Translations under genes and position numbers: made by a program | Notes under the pieces: generated by a model | The model's input: only the letters and a program-made list of their open reading frames with translations | Told to the model about the DNA's origin: nothing | The model's database searches: none | Assembly: GCA_963621975.1 (NCBI GenBank) | Contig: CAVFGI010000008.1 | Span: forward strand, 1-60,407 | Direction of reading: 5' to 3' | Length of the DNA stretch: 60,407 nt | DNA from: UBA9732 sp963621975 | GTDB lineage: Bacteria > Spirochaetota > Spirochaetia > Sphaerochaetales > Sphaerochaetaceae | Shown here: positions 51,355-60,353 of the stretch, one piece after another | Layout of the letters: every line of letters begins with the position of its first letter | Position numbering within the stretch: the stretch's first letter is position 1

Positions 51355-52683
51355 CTAGTTGTTGTATCTCTTGAGAGAATCAATCCAAGAACCAACAGAG
51401 AAAGCAACAGATGCGCAATACTCTGGATCTTCAACAACAAGATGACCTTCATCAAGCCACCATGTGAGACCACGGTCATTATTTGAAGGATAAACAAGAA
51501 CGCCATCAACTTCGCCACCAATTGAGTGGTGATAGACTTCTTCGTTTTCTGCTGCAACAACTGGGTTGCTTGAGTATCCGCCAATATCCTTACCCCAAGC
51601 GCTGAAACCATCTTGAGTACAGGTCATGTAAGCAATGAATGCACATGCTGTCCATGGAAGTGGAGAGTTGTCTGTTACGAACAAGTAATGGCAATATCCA
51701 TAACCACCAATACCTGTATAATCATCCTGATATGCTGCAACCTTGATGTTGTTCTTAGAAACAGAGTCTGATTCCTGAACACTTCTAAGCTTTGAGTAAA
51801 CAATGAGGCCAAACTGGTCTGTAGCTGAATTTGTTACAAGAGTGTTGCAAATAGGGCCATCGTCTGTCTGCTTGTTGTAGCTCTCCATCCAAAGCTTAAT
51901 CCAAGCAAGGGAGTAGTTTGCATCTGCACCAAGACCGAGTTCTTTTGCTGTAGCAACCATTGCATCAACTGTTGGCTGAAGAACAGCTTTCTTTTCTGCT
52001 GAGAGAGCATTGAAAGCTTCTTTCATAACAGCTGCATACTTGTCTGCTGTGAGTGTGTAAAGGAAGTTTCTTCCAACTGGCTCTGAGTCTATATCCATGA
52101 ACAAACCATGTTCACCTGGCATTACAAAATCCCAGCAGTTGTTATAGGTTTTTGAACCTGTGCAGTTGTACATGAAAATCTTGTTGAGAGTCTGAAGTGG
52201 AAGATATCCATCAACAGCATCAGCGGTTGTGTTGTTTGCCTGTGCCCAATCAAGAGGAATGAATGTGTCAAGGATTCCGGTCTGGACCATCTTGCTTTCA
52301 ATCTGGTTTCCGTCCTGAATCAATGTCATTGCAAAAGTTCCAACAGCTTTCTGGCTATCTGATGTGAGCATCTCAAAAATTGAGTTTTCTTTTGGCTGCT
52401 GCCACTCAGAATTGAGAGTATAGCTAGGATCAATAGACTGAAGATAAGCAATGAAAAGAGGAAGAGCTGTTTTCCCACGAGAAGAGTTACCAACACCGTA
52501 GAATGTTGCACCCTTAGACTCTTCAATAGCTTTTTTTGCAAGTTCTTCTAGAGACATTGTCTCAGCCTGCTTAATAATCTGCTGAACTGCAGAGAGCTCT
52601 TCTGTCTTAGCTTCCTGTGTACCACCTGCGAATAGAGAGAAGGTTAGACAAAGAACAACGAATAAGAGAACAAATTTTTTCAT
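51355..52683 (-). CDS. ABC importer substrate-binding protein
   Basis: A 442-residue exported protein with signal peptide MKKFVLLFVVLCLTFSLFA followed by GGTQEA; no lipobox cysteine. The body resembles extracellular solute-binding proteins of the iron/spermidine group: ATFYGVGNSSRGKTAL near the start and AFIAYMTCTQDGFSAWGKDIGGYSSNP late. It heads a three-gene importer operon and has a good GGGGG site. The ligand cannot be read from sequence. Confidence 0.85.
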   Translation of the reverse strand: MKKFVLLFVVLCLTFSLFAGGTQEAKTEELSAVQQIIKQAETMSLEELAKKAIEESKGATFYGVGNSSRGKTALPLFIAYLQSIDPSYTLNSEWQQPKENSIFEMLTSDSQKAVGTFAMTLIQDGNQIESKMVQTGILDTFIPLDWAQANNTTADAVDGYLPLQTLNKIFMYNCTGSKTYNNCWDFVMPGEHGLFMDIDSEPVGRNFLYTLTADKYAAVMKEAFNALSAEKKAVLQPTVDAMVATAKELGLGADANYSLAWIKLWMESYNKQTDDGPICNTLVTNSATDQFGLIVYSKLRSVQESDSVSKNNIKVAAYQDDYTGIGGYGYCHYLFVTDNSPLPWTACAFIAYMTCTQDGFSAWGKDIGGYSSNPVVAAENEEVYHHSIGGEVDGVLVYPSNNDRGLTWWLDEGHLVVEDPEYCASVAFSVGSWIDSLKRYNN

Positions 52684-52823
52684 TTTTTGTTTTCCCCCTT
52701 TAAATTTTACATATATTTTACAATGAAAACAGCAAATAGGAAATAAAAAAGGGTCTAAATGGTGAAAAATGTAATTATTAAGCCTGAGGCAGAGACCAGT
52801 TGTAGTAAATTTGAATGAAAAAA

Positions 52824-52838
52824 GGTTTTTGAAAAACC
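52824..52838. repeat. GGTTTTTGAAAAACC near-palindrome in the divergent region
   Basis: Seven-base arms GGTTTTT/AAAAACC flank one G. It resembles the recurrent TTTTGCAAAA element but lacks its central C. It lies in the 253-base gap between the importer operon and the M16C peptidase gene, the longest gap in the window; otherwise that gap holds only promoters. Confidence 0.45.
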
Positions 52839-52900
52839 CTGAAAAAGTTGAAGCATTGAACTTAGACTAAAGGATTATGGAATAAATATTCATTTGTTCG

Positions 52901-52906
52901 TATAAT
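52901..52906 (+). promoter_or_regulatory. -10 box (TATAAT) for the M16C peptidase gene
   Basis: A consensus TATAAT stands 30 bases before the start codon. No good -35 lies at 17 bp; TTATGG at 52875 is 20 bp away. An AAAGGAG ribosome site follows. Confidence 0.5.
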
Positions 52907-52936
52907 AGCTTCAGTTAAATTTTAAAGGAGCATGGA

Positions 52937-55900
52937 ATGAAAAAAATACTTACCGTTCTCTTTTGCTTGCTCACAATTTTTTCTCTTTATGCAGAGGCAG
53001 TTGTTGAGCGCAAGACAGCACAGTCAACATTACCATCCGTTGGCGATGTTGTTAATGGTTTTGTAGTCACAAATGTGGGCCGTTTTGACCTAGTTGGATG
53101 TGACACAATTCTTTACGAACACATTAAAACTGGTGCACGAGTCTTGTATCTCTCAAATGAAGATACAAACAGAGTTTTTGAAATTGGATTCAAGACACCA
53201 GCCGAGACAGACACAGGAGTTCCACACGTTTTTGAACACACAACTCTTAACGGCTCAGAGAAATACCCATCAAAAACTCTCTTCTTCAACCTGAGTTTCC
53301 AGACATACAACACCTATATGAACGCTAACACATATAGCTTCATGACCACCTATCCAATTGCATCTTTGTCAGAAGACCAACTGCTCAAGTATGCAGATTT
53401 CTACACAGACAGCTGTTTTAACCCGATGGTTACTACAGATAAGTCTATTTTTGATGAAGAAGCTTGGAGATACAGCCTTGACGAAGAAGGCAACCTCACA
53501 ATTGAAGGAACAGTCTATAGTGAGATGCTTGGATCCTATACAAGAGAATCGGCTGCATCGTACAATTTCAAAAATACTATCTTCCCAGGTAGCATTGCAG
53601 GAAACAGCAGTGGCGGAAACCCAGACCACATCCCGGAAATGACATGGGAGGATTTGGTTGAGTATCACGAGGAATATTACACACCATCAAATTCGGTAAC
53701 CTGTATCTATGGAAAGATTGAAAATATCAATTCCTTCTTGGAGCTGTTGGATGGCTATTTCTCAGAGTATGAGAAGACAGAATATGGTTTTGTTGACTCC
53801 GGTTATACACCTATCACAGAGCCTGTTTCAGCTACCTATGAGTATGCAGTTGAGGCCTCCTCTGATACAACTAAATCTGCAACAGTCTATTATGGCTATG
53901 CTTTAGGAAATCTAACAGAAGAAGAAATCACTGTTGTTGATCTTCTTTCAACATTGATTGGCGATTCAAGTTCCGTTTTGATGGAGAATTTAAAGACAAC
54001 AATTCCATATGGCTCATTTGGTTGTTACATTGATTTCACTGGTCCAGAGGAAATTCTTTATTTCTACGCAAATAACATCAATGAAGAAGATGCAGATCTC
54101 TTTAAGCAGACTGTTGATGATTCCTTGGTCTATATCTATGAAAATGGATTTGATCAGGATGCGGTTGACGCAATCATTGCTTCCTTCAAGCTTTCTATCA
54201 TGCTTACAACAGAAGATAGCGAGATTGGAATTAACACAATTCCTAGCATTCTTTATTACTGGGCAGGTATGGGAAATCTCTTTGGATACATGAATTTCAT
54301 TGACTCCATTGATAATTTCAATACTTATGCTCAAGATGGCACCTTCCTTGCAGCCCTCAAGAAGTATGTTCTAGAGAACAATAGAACTGCTCTAGCAACA
54401 ACAAAGGCTGTTGCCGGTCTAAAGGAAGAAAAAGATGCCGCACTTGCAGAAAAGCTTGCTGAAATCAAGGCCTCTATGTCAGAAGAAGAGCTTGCTGCAA
54501 TTGCTTCTCCTGTAGAAGAAGCAGAGTCTGAAGATAAAACCGCAGAATATTTAAAACAGCTTCAAGCTGTTACAGTAGAAAGCCTTCCTGAAGAATATAG
54601 AGTCTACGACATCACAGACGAAACAGGCGAAGACGGAATAAGAAGAATCTTTGCAGAATGTGATACAGACGGCATTGGTTATGCAACTCTTATGTTGAAT
54701 GCAGATTGGATTGAGAAAGACATGCTTCACTTCTTCAAGCTCTACATTGACCTTCTTGGTGAATTGGACACTTCTGAACACACCAGAACTCAACTTTCAA
54801 CTTTGATTAACCGTTATCTTTACAACATCACAATAAAGTCATCTCTTGTAGATAATGAAGAAGCCAATGAGTACTATCCGTTCATCAGAATTAGTTTTAT
54901 TGCTCTAGATGAAGATATGGAAAAGGCTTATGACGTAGTTGGAGAAATTCTCTTTGATAGTCAGTTTGATGTTCAGCGTGTTTCTGACACCGTTTCAAAC
55001 TTAAAACAGTCTTTGAAATCTACAATCAACAGCGCAAGCTACAATGTAATTATCTATAAGATGTTGGCTACTGCAGACGATAGCTTGGCCTATTATTCAT
55101 ATTTGAATTACCTTGATTACTACAACTTCTTGGATGCAGTATCCCAAGCTCTTGAAGAAAACCCTGAAGCAGTGATTGCTGGTTTGCAGTACATTCAGCA
55201 GAACCTTGCCAATTCTTACAAAGCAATTTCTGCCTTTGCAGGAAGTAAGGAAAGCAATGAAAATCATTCAGCTGTTGCAGATGCATTTATTGCAAAACTT
55301 GATCATTATGAGGTTCCATCTCAGGAATATGAGTTTGACAGTATGGGTGATTCCCTAGCATTAATTGTTGATAGCAATGTAAACTTCAACTTCATGTTTG
55401 CTTCTTATGAAGACATGGGTCTTGAAGAATACACAGCAGACCTTGATGCAATTTCTAGCCTGATTAACGATAATTACTTACTTCCAAAGCTTAGAGATCA
55501 GTATGGTGTCTATGGTGCATACACAGCTGCAGCTGATGCAGGTATTTACCTTTATACCTACAGAGATCCAAACATTATGGAGACATTTGAGGTTTATGCT
55601 CAGCTTCCAGCTTACATGGAAAGTCTTGATTCTCTTGATCAGGAAACTCTTGATGGTTATATCCTTTCGAGCTATTCAAGTTATGCAACACCAAGTGGCG
55701 AGCTTTCTGGCGCTCTAAGTGCAATTCTCAACCACATCTCTAACATTCCACAGGAAAAGAAAGTAGAGTATATGGAACAACTTAAGAGCATTACTGCAGA
55801 AAAGGTTTCAGACTATGCTTCAGCATATGCAGCTCTTGTTGAAAACGGCATTTATGCAACCTCAGGTAGTGCTTCTGCAATTTCAAAGTATTCCAATATG

Positions 55901-56428
55901 TATGAAGAAATTCTTAACCCATTTGGAGTTCAGGATTCTTCAAGTGTTGTCCTCTCTGATATCTCCGAAGGCAATGCTTATTACAATGCAGTTCGTTATG
56001 CTTTTGAAAATGGCTTTATGACAACTGTCTCCGGTTCTAACTTTGGAGTAAATGAAAGTGCAACCTTGGGAGATCTTGCCGCCTTCTTCTATATGGAAAT
56101 TGGCGGAGGCAGAGAGCCAGAAACTGCAATTTCCTTCCTCTCTCAATATGGAATTATCCCAGCAGATCCAGCAGACACAGAACTTTCAAGACTTGACGCC
56201 CTGCTTTATACCTACTATTTCTGTCAGGCAGTAGGTATTCCTGTTGACTTTGTTGATCTTCAGGGTGAATATCCAGATGCAGATCAAATTCCAGAAGGCT
56301 ATGAAGGCCTTATTGGTTTTGGTCTTGAGTACGAACTGATTGATACCGTTGATGGTCTCTTAGATCCAATGGGAACAATGACCAGAGCTCAGCTTGCTGG
56401 CCTTATTATGGCTTTTGACGCCGAGTAA
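52937..56428 (+). CDS. Exported M16C zinc metallopeptidase with C-terminal SLH-like repeats
   Basis: A 1163-residue protein. The signal peptide MKKILTVLFCLLTIFSLYAEA precedes a presequence-protease-like M16C peptidase. The inverted zinc motif is H97VFEH101, in VPHVFEHTTLNGSEKYPSKTLF, with the distal glutamate in EGTVYSEMLGS (190-200). Residues to about 1000 form the four-domain clamshell typical of M16C enzymes (about 970-1000 residues). The extra C-terminal 150 residues look like S-layer-homology repeats: LSDISEGNAYYNAVRYAFENGFM, and YEGLIGFGLEYELIDTVDG ending MTRAQLAGLIMAF. That tail would tether the enzyme to the cell envelope. Family members degrade peptides within a closed chamber. A strong terminator follows. 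Confidence 0.9.
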   Translation: MKKILTVLFCLLTIFSLYAEAVVERKTAQSTLPSVGDVVNGFVVTNVGRFDLVGCDTILYEHIKTGARVLYLSNEDTNRVFEIGFKTPAETDTGVPHVFEHTTLNGSEKYPSKTLFFNLSFQTYNTYMNANTYSFMTTYPIASLSEDQLLKYADFYTDSCFNPMVTTDKSIFDEEAWRYSLDEEGNLTIEGTVYSEMLGSYTRESAASYNFKNTIFPGSIAGNSSGGNPDHIPEMTWEDLVEYHEEYYTPSNSVTCIYGKIENINSFLELLDGYFSEYEKTEYGFVDSGYTPITEPVSATYEYAVEASSDTTKSATVYYGYALGNLTEEEITVVDLLSTLIGDSSSVLMENLKTTIPYGSFGCYIDFTGPEEILYFYANNINEEDADLFKQTVDDSLVYIYENGFDQDAVDAIIASFKLSIMLTTEDSEIGINTIPSILYYWAGMGNLFGYMNFIDSIDNFNTYAQDGTFLAALKKYVLENNRTALATTKAVAGLKEEKDAALAEKLAEIKASMSEEELAAIASPVEEAESEDKTAEYLKQLQAVTVESLPEEYRVYDITDETGEDGIRRIFAECDTDGIGYATLMLNADWIEKDMLHFFKLYIDLLGELDTSEHTRTQLSTLINRYLYNITIKSSLVDNEEANEYYPFIRISFIALDEDMEKAYDVVGEILFDSQFDVQRVSDTVSNLKQSLKSTINSASYNVIIYKMLATADDSLAYYSYLNYLDYYNFLDAVSQALEENPEAVIAGLQYIQQNLANSYKAISAFAGSKESNENHSAVADAFIAKLDHYEVPSQEYEFDSMGDSLALIVDSNVNFNFMFASYEDMGLEEYTADLDAISSLINDNYLLPKLRDQYGVYGAYTAAADAGIYLYTYRDPNIMETFEVYAQLPAYMESLDSLDQETLDGYILSSYSSYATPSGELSGALSAILNHISNIPQEKKVEYMEQLKSITAEKVSDYASAYAALVENGIYATSGSASAISKYSNMYEEILNPFGVQDSSSVVLSDISEGNAYYNAVRYAFENGFMTTVSGSNFGVNESATLGDLAAFFYMEIGGGREPETAISFLSQYGIIPADPADTELSRLDALLYTYYFCQAVGIPVDFVDLQGEYPDADQIPEGYEGLIGFGLEYELIDTVDGLLDPMGTMTRAQLAGLIMAFDAE

Positions 56429-56438
56429 GTTTAATGAG

Positions 56439-56474
56439 GGTGTTGCACAGCTAGATTGTGCAACACCTTTTTTT
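56439..56474 (+). terminator. Strong intrinsic terminator after the M16C gene
   Basis: GGTGTTGCAC and GTGCAACACC form a perfect 10-bp stem with a 9-base loop, followed by seven T. The next start codon is only 16 bases beyond the T-run. Confidence 0.92.
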
Positions 56475-56489
56475 ATACTTCAGAAAAAA

Positions 56490-58337
56490 ATGACAGATAA
56501 CAGAAAAGATCATAGCCCTAAGCCAAAGTACAACATGTGGCAAAATCTGGCCTTTATGTTCAAGCTCTCTTTTAAGTTTTGTAAGAGTGTTTTTTGTCTT
56601 TGCATACTTATGGCTGTTCTTACTGCTACAATTGGAATTGTAGAAGTTTTGACGTCTCCTGTGATTCTTTCTAAACTTGAACAAAAGGTTTCCTTTTCCA
56701 ATTTGATGGCCTATATTGGCATGTTTGTTGGTTCTTTAGCGTTGTTGAGTGCTTTTAAGGCATACATTAATGAAAATACTTTATTTGGAAGAATAAGTAT
56801 TCGTACTGAAATTATCTGTATGTTGGGAGCTAAAAACAGTAACACGTCCTACCCAAATACTTTGAATCCAAATTTTGAAACTTTAAGAGTTAAGGCAATG
56901 GCATCATGTGATGGTAACACTGAAGCTTCCGAGGCTATTTGGACCACTTTAGAACAAATTTTTGCTAATGTGATAGGTTTTATAGTTTATCTATTTCTTC
57001 TATCTAGTTTAAATTTCTGGATTGTGTTTTTGGTTCTTTCAACAACTTTAATTAGCTATTTTGCAAGTAAAAAAATCAACGAGTGGGGTTATATACACAG
57101 AGAAGAACTTAATGTCCCAGTTAAGCAAATGATGTATGTGGGTAGTGTTGCAACTGAAAGGCAATTCTCCAAAGATATAAGAGTTTTTGGGCTAAAGGCA
57201 TGGCTTGATGATTTATACGGCTGCGCCAAAAGAGCTTATGACGCTGTACTATGTAAGCAAGAGTTTGTTTATTTCTGGGCTAATGTTATTGATATGGTGA
57301 TGACTTTTTTAAGAAATGCTATTGCCTATTATTGTTTAATTAAAATTACTCTAGAGCAGGGGTTACCTGCTTCTCAATTTTTACTTTATTTCAATGTTCT
57401 CACTGGTTTTACTCAGTGGATGACACTGATTCTTGATGGACTTTCAACGTTACATAAACAAAGCCTTGATATTTCAATCATTAGAGAATTCCTTGAATGG
57501 CCGGAGCCTTTTAAATTTGAAAACGGTAAGGAGTTTACTCCTGATTGCAATAAGAAATATGAGATTGTTCTTGATGATGTTTCTTATAGGTATTCAGGCG
57601 CTCAAACGGATATTCTCAAGCATGTAAACCTAGTTATTGCTCCAGGTGAAAAGCTTGCTATTGTTGGTTTAAATGGTGCTGGAAAGACAACGCTTGTAAA
57701 GCTCATTTGTGGGTTGCTAGACCCAACAGAGGGTAGAATTCTTCTTAATGGTGAAGATATAAGAGAATATAACAGAAGGGATTATTACAAACTTTTTAGC
57801 GCAGTTTTTCAGGAGTTTTCGGTGCTGGATATCGGGATAAAAGAGAATGTGGCGCAAACATATGTGGATATAGATGAAAAGAAAGTGGAGCGCTGTCTTG
57901 AAGAGGCATCGCTTACTCAGAAGATATGCGAGTTGCCAAAGGGAATACAGACCCCTGTGGGACGGCAGATTTTCTCGGATGGGGTGGAGCTTTCTGGTGG
58001 ACAGATGCAACGTCTTATGCTGGCGAGGGCGTTATATAAGGATGGTCCAATCTTGGTATTGGATGAACCTACTGCAGCGCTTGACCCATTGGCAGAGAGC
58101 GATATCTATCAAAAATACAGCCACATGGCGGATGGAAAACTATCTATTTTTATTTCGCATAGGCTGGCTTCAACTAGGTTTTGTGACAGAATTCTTTTTA
58201 TTGCCAATGGTGGTATAGAGGAAGAGGGAACGCACGATGAGCTTCTAGCAAAGCAGGGCTCTTATGCGAAGATTTTTGAAGTTCAAAGTAAGTATTACAA
58301 AAAGGAGTTTAGGGATGAGTTCAAAAACGAACTGTGA
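56490..58337 (+). CDS. ABC exporter half-transporter, first of a pair
   Basis: A 615-residue half-transporter: a membrane domain of about six helices (to about 340), then an ATPase with Walker A GLNGAGKTT, signature LSGGQMQRLMLARAL, Walker B ILVLDEPTAALDP and switch ISHRLASTRFCD. ATG 56490 is used although no Shine-Dalgarno is visible; upstream in-frame codons cross the terminator. A TATACT box at 56474-56479 could start a near-leaderless transcript. The 3' end overlaps the second half-transporter by 23 bases, so the two probably form a heterodimer. The exported substrate is unknown. Confidence 0.88.
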   Translation: MTDNRKDHSPKPKYNMWQNLAFMFKLSFKFCKSVFCLCILMAVLTATIGIVEVLTSPVILSKLEQKVSFSNLMAYIGMFVGSLALLSAFKAYINENTLFGRISIRTEIICMLGAKNSNTSYPNTLNPNFETLRVKAMASCDGNTEASEAIWTTLEQIFANVIGFIVYLFLLSSLNFWIVFLVLSTTLISYFASKKINEWGYIHREELNVPVKQMMYVGSVATERQFSKDIRVFGLKAWLDDLYGCAKRAYDAVLCKQEFVYFWANVIDMVMTFLRNAIAYYCLIKITLEQGLPASQFLLYFNVLTGFTQWMTLILDGLSTLHKQSLDISIIREFLEWPEPFKFENGKEFTPDCNKKYEIVLDDVSYRYSGAQTDILKHVNLVIAPGEKLAIVGLNGAGKTTLVKLICGLLDPTEGRILLNGEDIREYNRRDYYKLFSAVFQEFSVLDIGIKENVAQTYVDIDEKKVERCLEEASLTQKICELPKGIQTPVGRQIFSDGVELSGGQMQRLMLARALYKDGPILVLDEPTAALDPLAESDIYQKYSHMADGKLSIFISHRLASTRFCDRILFIANGGIEEEGTHDELLAKQGSYAKIFEVQSKYYKKEFRDEFKNEL

Positions 58338-60204
58338 AAAAACTTCTTTTTGCAAAGCATTAAAAGGCCTGTTCAGAGCGTGGCGACTTATGTTTAAGAG
58401 AAGGCCTCAACGCTTTATATTTTCTTTTCTCTTTAATGCTGTAAATTCTGCTATTCCTTATGTTTCTATTTGGTTCTCTGCGCAGTTTATAAACGAACTT
58501 GCTGGTACAAGAGACCCTAATAAGTTAAAGACGTGGGTTGTCTGGATTCTTGCTGTGGATGCAATTCTCTTCCTTCTGGGGAGTATGTTAAAGCATATCA
58601 ATAATAGGTACACCATTCCTACTTCACTTGATGAAAACAGAATAAAGGAAGAAAAATATCTAGATATGGATTTTGTTGATTCCACTAGTCAAGAGATTTT
58701 TGACCTTAATGCACAAATTCAGCAAAACAGAAACTTTAGAGGAGTAGGAATTTATCAAGCAACTTGTTGTTTTGATTATCTTCTTACAAGTTTCTTCAGG
58801 ATTATTGGAGGCATAAGCCTTTCTGTTTCCTTATTTACTTCCAAAGTTTTGGATTCTAACTTTGTTTTTCTAAATAACCCTTTTATTTCTGTGACTTTGT
58901 TTGTCTTTATGGCTGTTATGACTTTTGTGTCATCTGCTTGTGAAAATAAAGCAATGAGCTACTGGAATACCGGTAATGATGAGGGAACTTTTGGAAATAG
59001 GGTTTTTTCTTCTTATTATAGGATGGTAGAGGACAAAGATAGGGCGTTAGACAACAGAATCTATGCACAAGAAGAACATTTTAGAAATTACTTTATGCGT
59101 CTCGATTCTGTTTTTGGTGTTGGTGGATTCTTTGCAAAACTTGCAAAAGGGCCTATGGGTCTTTTTGCTGGTTTATCCTCTATTGTTTCTAGATTTCTTC
59201 TTGGTTTAATCTACGTTTTTGTTTGCGCTAAAGCTTGGGGTGGGGCTTTTGGAATAGGCTCAGTGACTCAATATGTTGGAGCTTGCACAGCACTTTTTAT
59301 TGGTGTATCTGAATTGATTGTTCGTATTGGCTCTGTAATTGAAAATGCTCCTTATTTAGATCTTTTCTTTTCCTTAATTGATACTCCAAACAATATGCGT
59401 AAAGGAACATTGGATGTAGCCACAACTCCTAAAGGCATTTCTAATGGCCTTCCCTTGAGTCATGAAGTGGAGTTTAGAGATGTTTCGTTTAAGTATCCGG
59501 GTTCTTCAGCCTATGCACTACAGCATGTGAGTTTTAAGTTTAAAGTTGGTAAAAAAGCCGCAATAGTTGGAGAAAATGGAAGTGGAAAGACTACCTTTAT
59601 AAAGCTTTTGTGCAGACTCTATGATCCGTCTGATGGAGTTATCCTTTTGGATGGGATAGACATCAAAGAATATAATTATATTCAATACATGAATTTATTC
59701 TCAGTTGTTTTCCAGGATTTTCAATTACTATCGTTTCCGTTGGCTCAAAATGTTGCTTGTAGAAAGAACTATGATTCCAAAAAAGTTGAAGACTGCTTAA
59801 AGAAGGTTGGGTTTGAGGAGAGGTTGAAAACCTTGCCAAATGGGTTGGATACTTATTTATACAAGAATATGGAAGAAGAAGGTGTGGAAGTTTCAGGTGG
59901 AGAAGCTCAAAAGATTGCCATTGCACGAGCTTTATACAAAGATTCCCCATTTGTCATTCTTGATGAGCCCACTGCAGCTTTAGACCCATTAGCTGAAGCC
60001 GAAATCTACTCTAAGTTTGACAGCATAGTTGGCAACAAAACTGCTGTTTACATAAGTCATAGACTCTCTTCGTGTCGTTTCTGCGATGAAATTATTGTGT
60101 TTGACTCAGGACACATTGTCCAACAAGGAAGCCATGAAGACCTTGTTAATGTAACTGGTAAATACAACCAGCTCTGGCACGCTCAAGCGCAGTACTATGA
60201 ATAA
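58315..60204 (+). CDS. ABC exporter half-transporter, second of a pair
   Basis: A 629-residue partner with the same plan: membrane domain to about 370, Walker A GENGSGKTT, signature in EVSGGEAQKIAIARAL, Walker B FVILDEPTAALDPLAEAE and ISHRLSSCRFCDEI. Both ATPases keep the catalytic glutamate after Walker B, so neither site is obviously dead. Start ATG 58315 follows AAGGAG by 7 bases, inside the end of the first gene. Heterodimeric exporters of this kind move peptides, lipids or drugs. Confidence 0.9.
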   Translation: MSSKTNCEKTSFCKALKGLFRAWRLMFKRRPQRFIFSFLFNAVNSAIPYVSIWFSAQFINELAGTRDPNKLKTWVVWILAVDAILFLLGSMLKHINNRYTIPTSLDENRIKEEKYLDMDFVDSTSQEIFDLNAQIQQNRNFRGVGIYQATCCFDYLLTSFFRIIGGISLSVSLFTSKVLDSNFVFLNNPFISVTLFVFMAVMTFVSSACENKAMSYWNTGNDEGTFGNRVFSSYYRMVEDKDRALDNRIYAQEEHFRNYFMRLDSVFGVGGFFAKLAKGPMGLFAGLSSIVSRFLLGLIYVFVCAKAWGGAFGIGSVTQYVGACTALFIGVSELIVRIGSVIENAPYLDLFFSLIDTPNNMRKGTLDVATTPKGISNGLPLSHEVEFRDVSFKYPGSSAYALQHVSFKFKVGKKAAIVGENGSGKTTFIKLLCRLYDPSDGVILLDGIDIKEYNYIQYMNLFSVVFQDFQLLSFPLAQNVACRKNYDSKKVEDCLKKVGFEERLKTLPNGLDTYLYKNMEEEGVEVSGGEAQKIAIARALYKDSPFVILDEPTAALDPLAEAEIYSKFDSIVGNKTAVYISHRLSSCRFCDEIIVFDSGHIVQQGSHEDLVNVTGKYNQLWHAQAQYYE

Positions 60205-60247
60205 TCTCAATCCGTTTCAAGTGTTTCAACTGTTTGCCAATCTGTTT

Positions 60248-60328
60248 GGGACGTTTGGGACGTCTAGGTCGTTTGGGACGTCTAGGTCGTTTCAGTCGTC
60301 TGGGACGTTTGGGTCGTTTGGGTCGTCT
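60248..60328. repeat. Tandem array of nine 9-bp units
   Basis: Nine consecutive 9-mers follow the pattern GGGACGTTT with variants such as AGGTCGTTT, GGGACGTCT and GGGTCGTCT; weaker 9-base periodicity (GTTTCAAGT-type) extends back to about 60213. CGT is invariant at positions 5-7 of each unit. The array fills the gap between the exporter gene and the tRNA. Frames through it give Arg-Pro-Lys or Phe-Gly-Thr triplet repeats, which I take as non-coding. Confidence 0.85.
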
Positions 60329-60353
60329 ACAACAGTTCTCCCCATTCATTCAA

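Noticed and set aside
52684..52936. Hidden small gene in the longest gap
   Set aside because: No open frame with a ribosome site was found on either strand; only promoter-like sequence and one palindrome.
56394..56489. Longer N-terminus of the first ABC exporter gene
   Set aside because: The extension would overlap the end of the M16C gene and run through the strong terminator; the ATG at 56490 is more plausible despite a weak site.
60248..60328. CRISPR array
   Set aside because: Units are 9 bp with no spacers and no cas genes are present.
60146..60349. Minus-strand open frame encoding Arg-Pro-Lys repeats
   Set aside because: It consists mainly of the 9-bp array and of antisense to the exporter gene, with no ribosome site. 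The repeat period explains the open frame.
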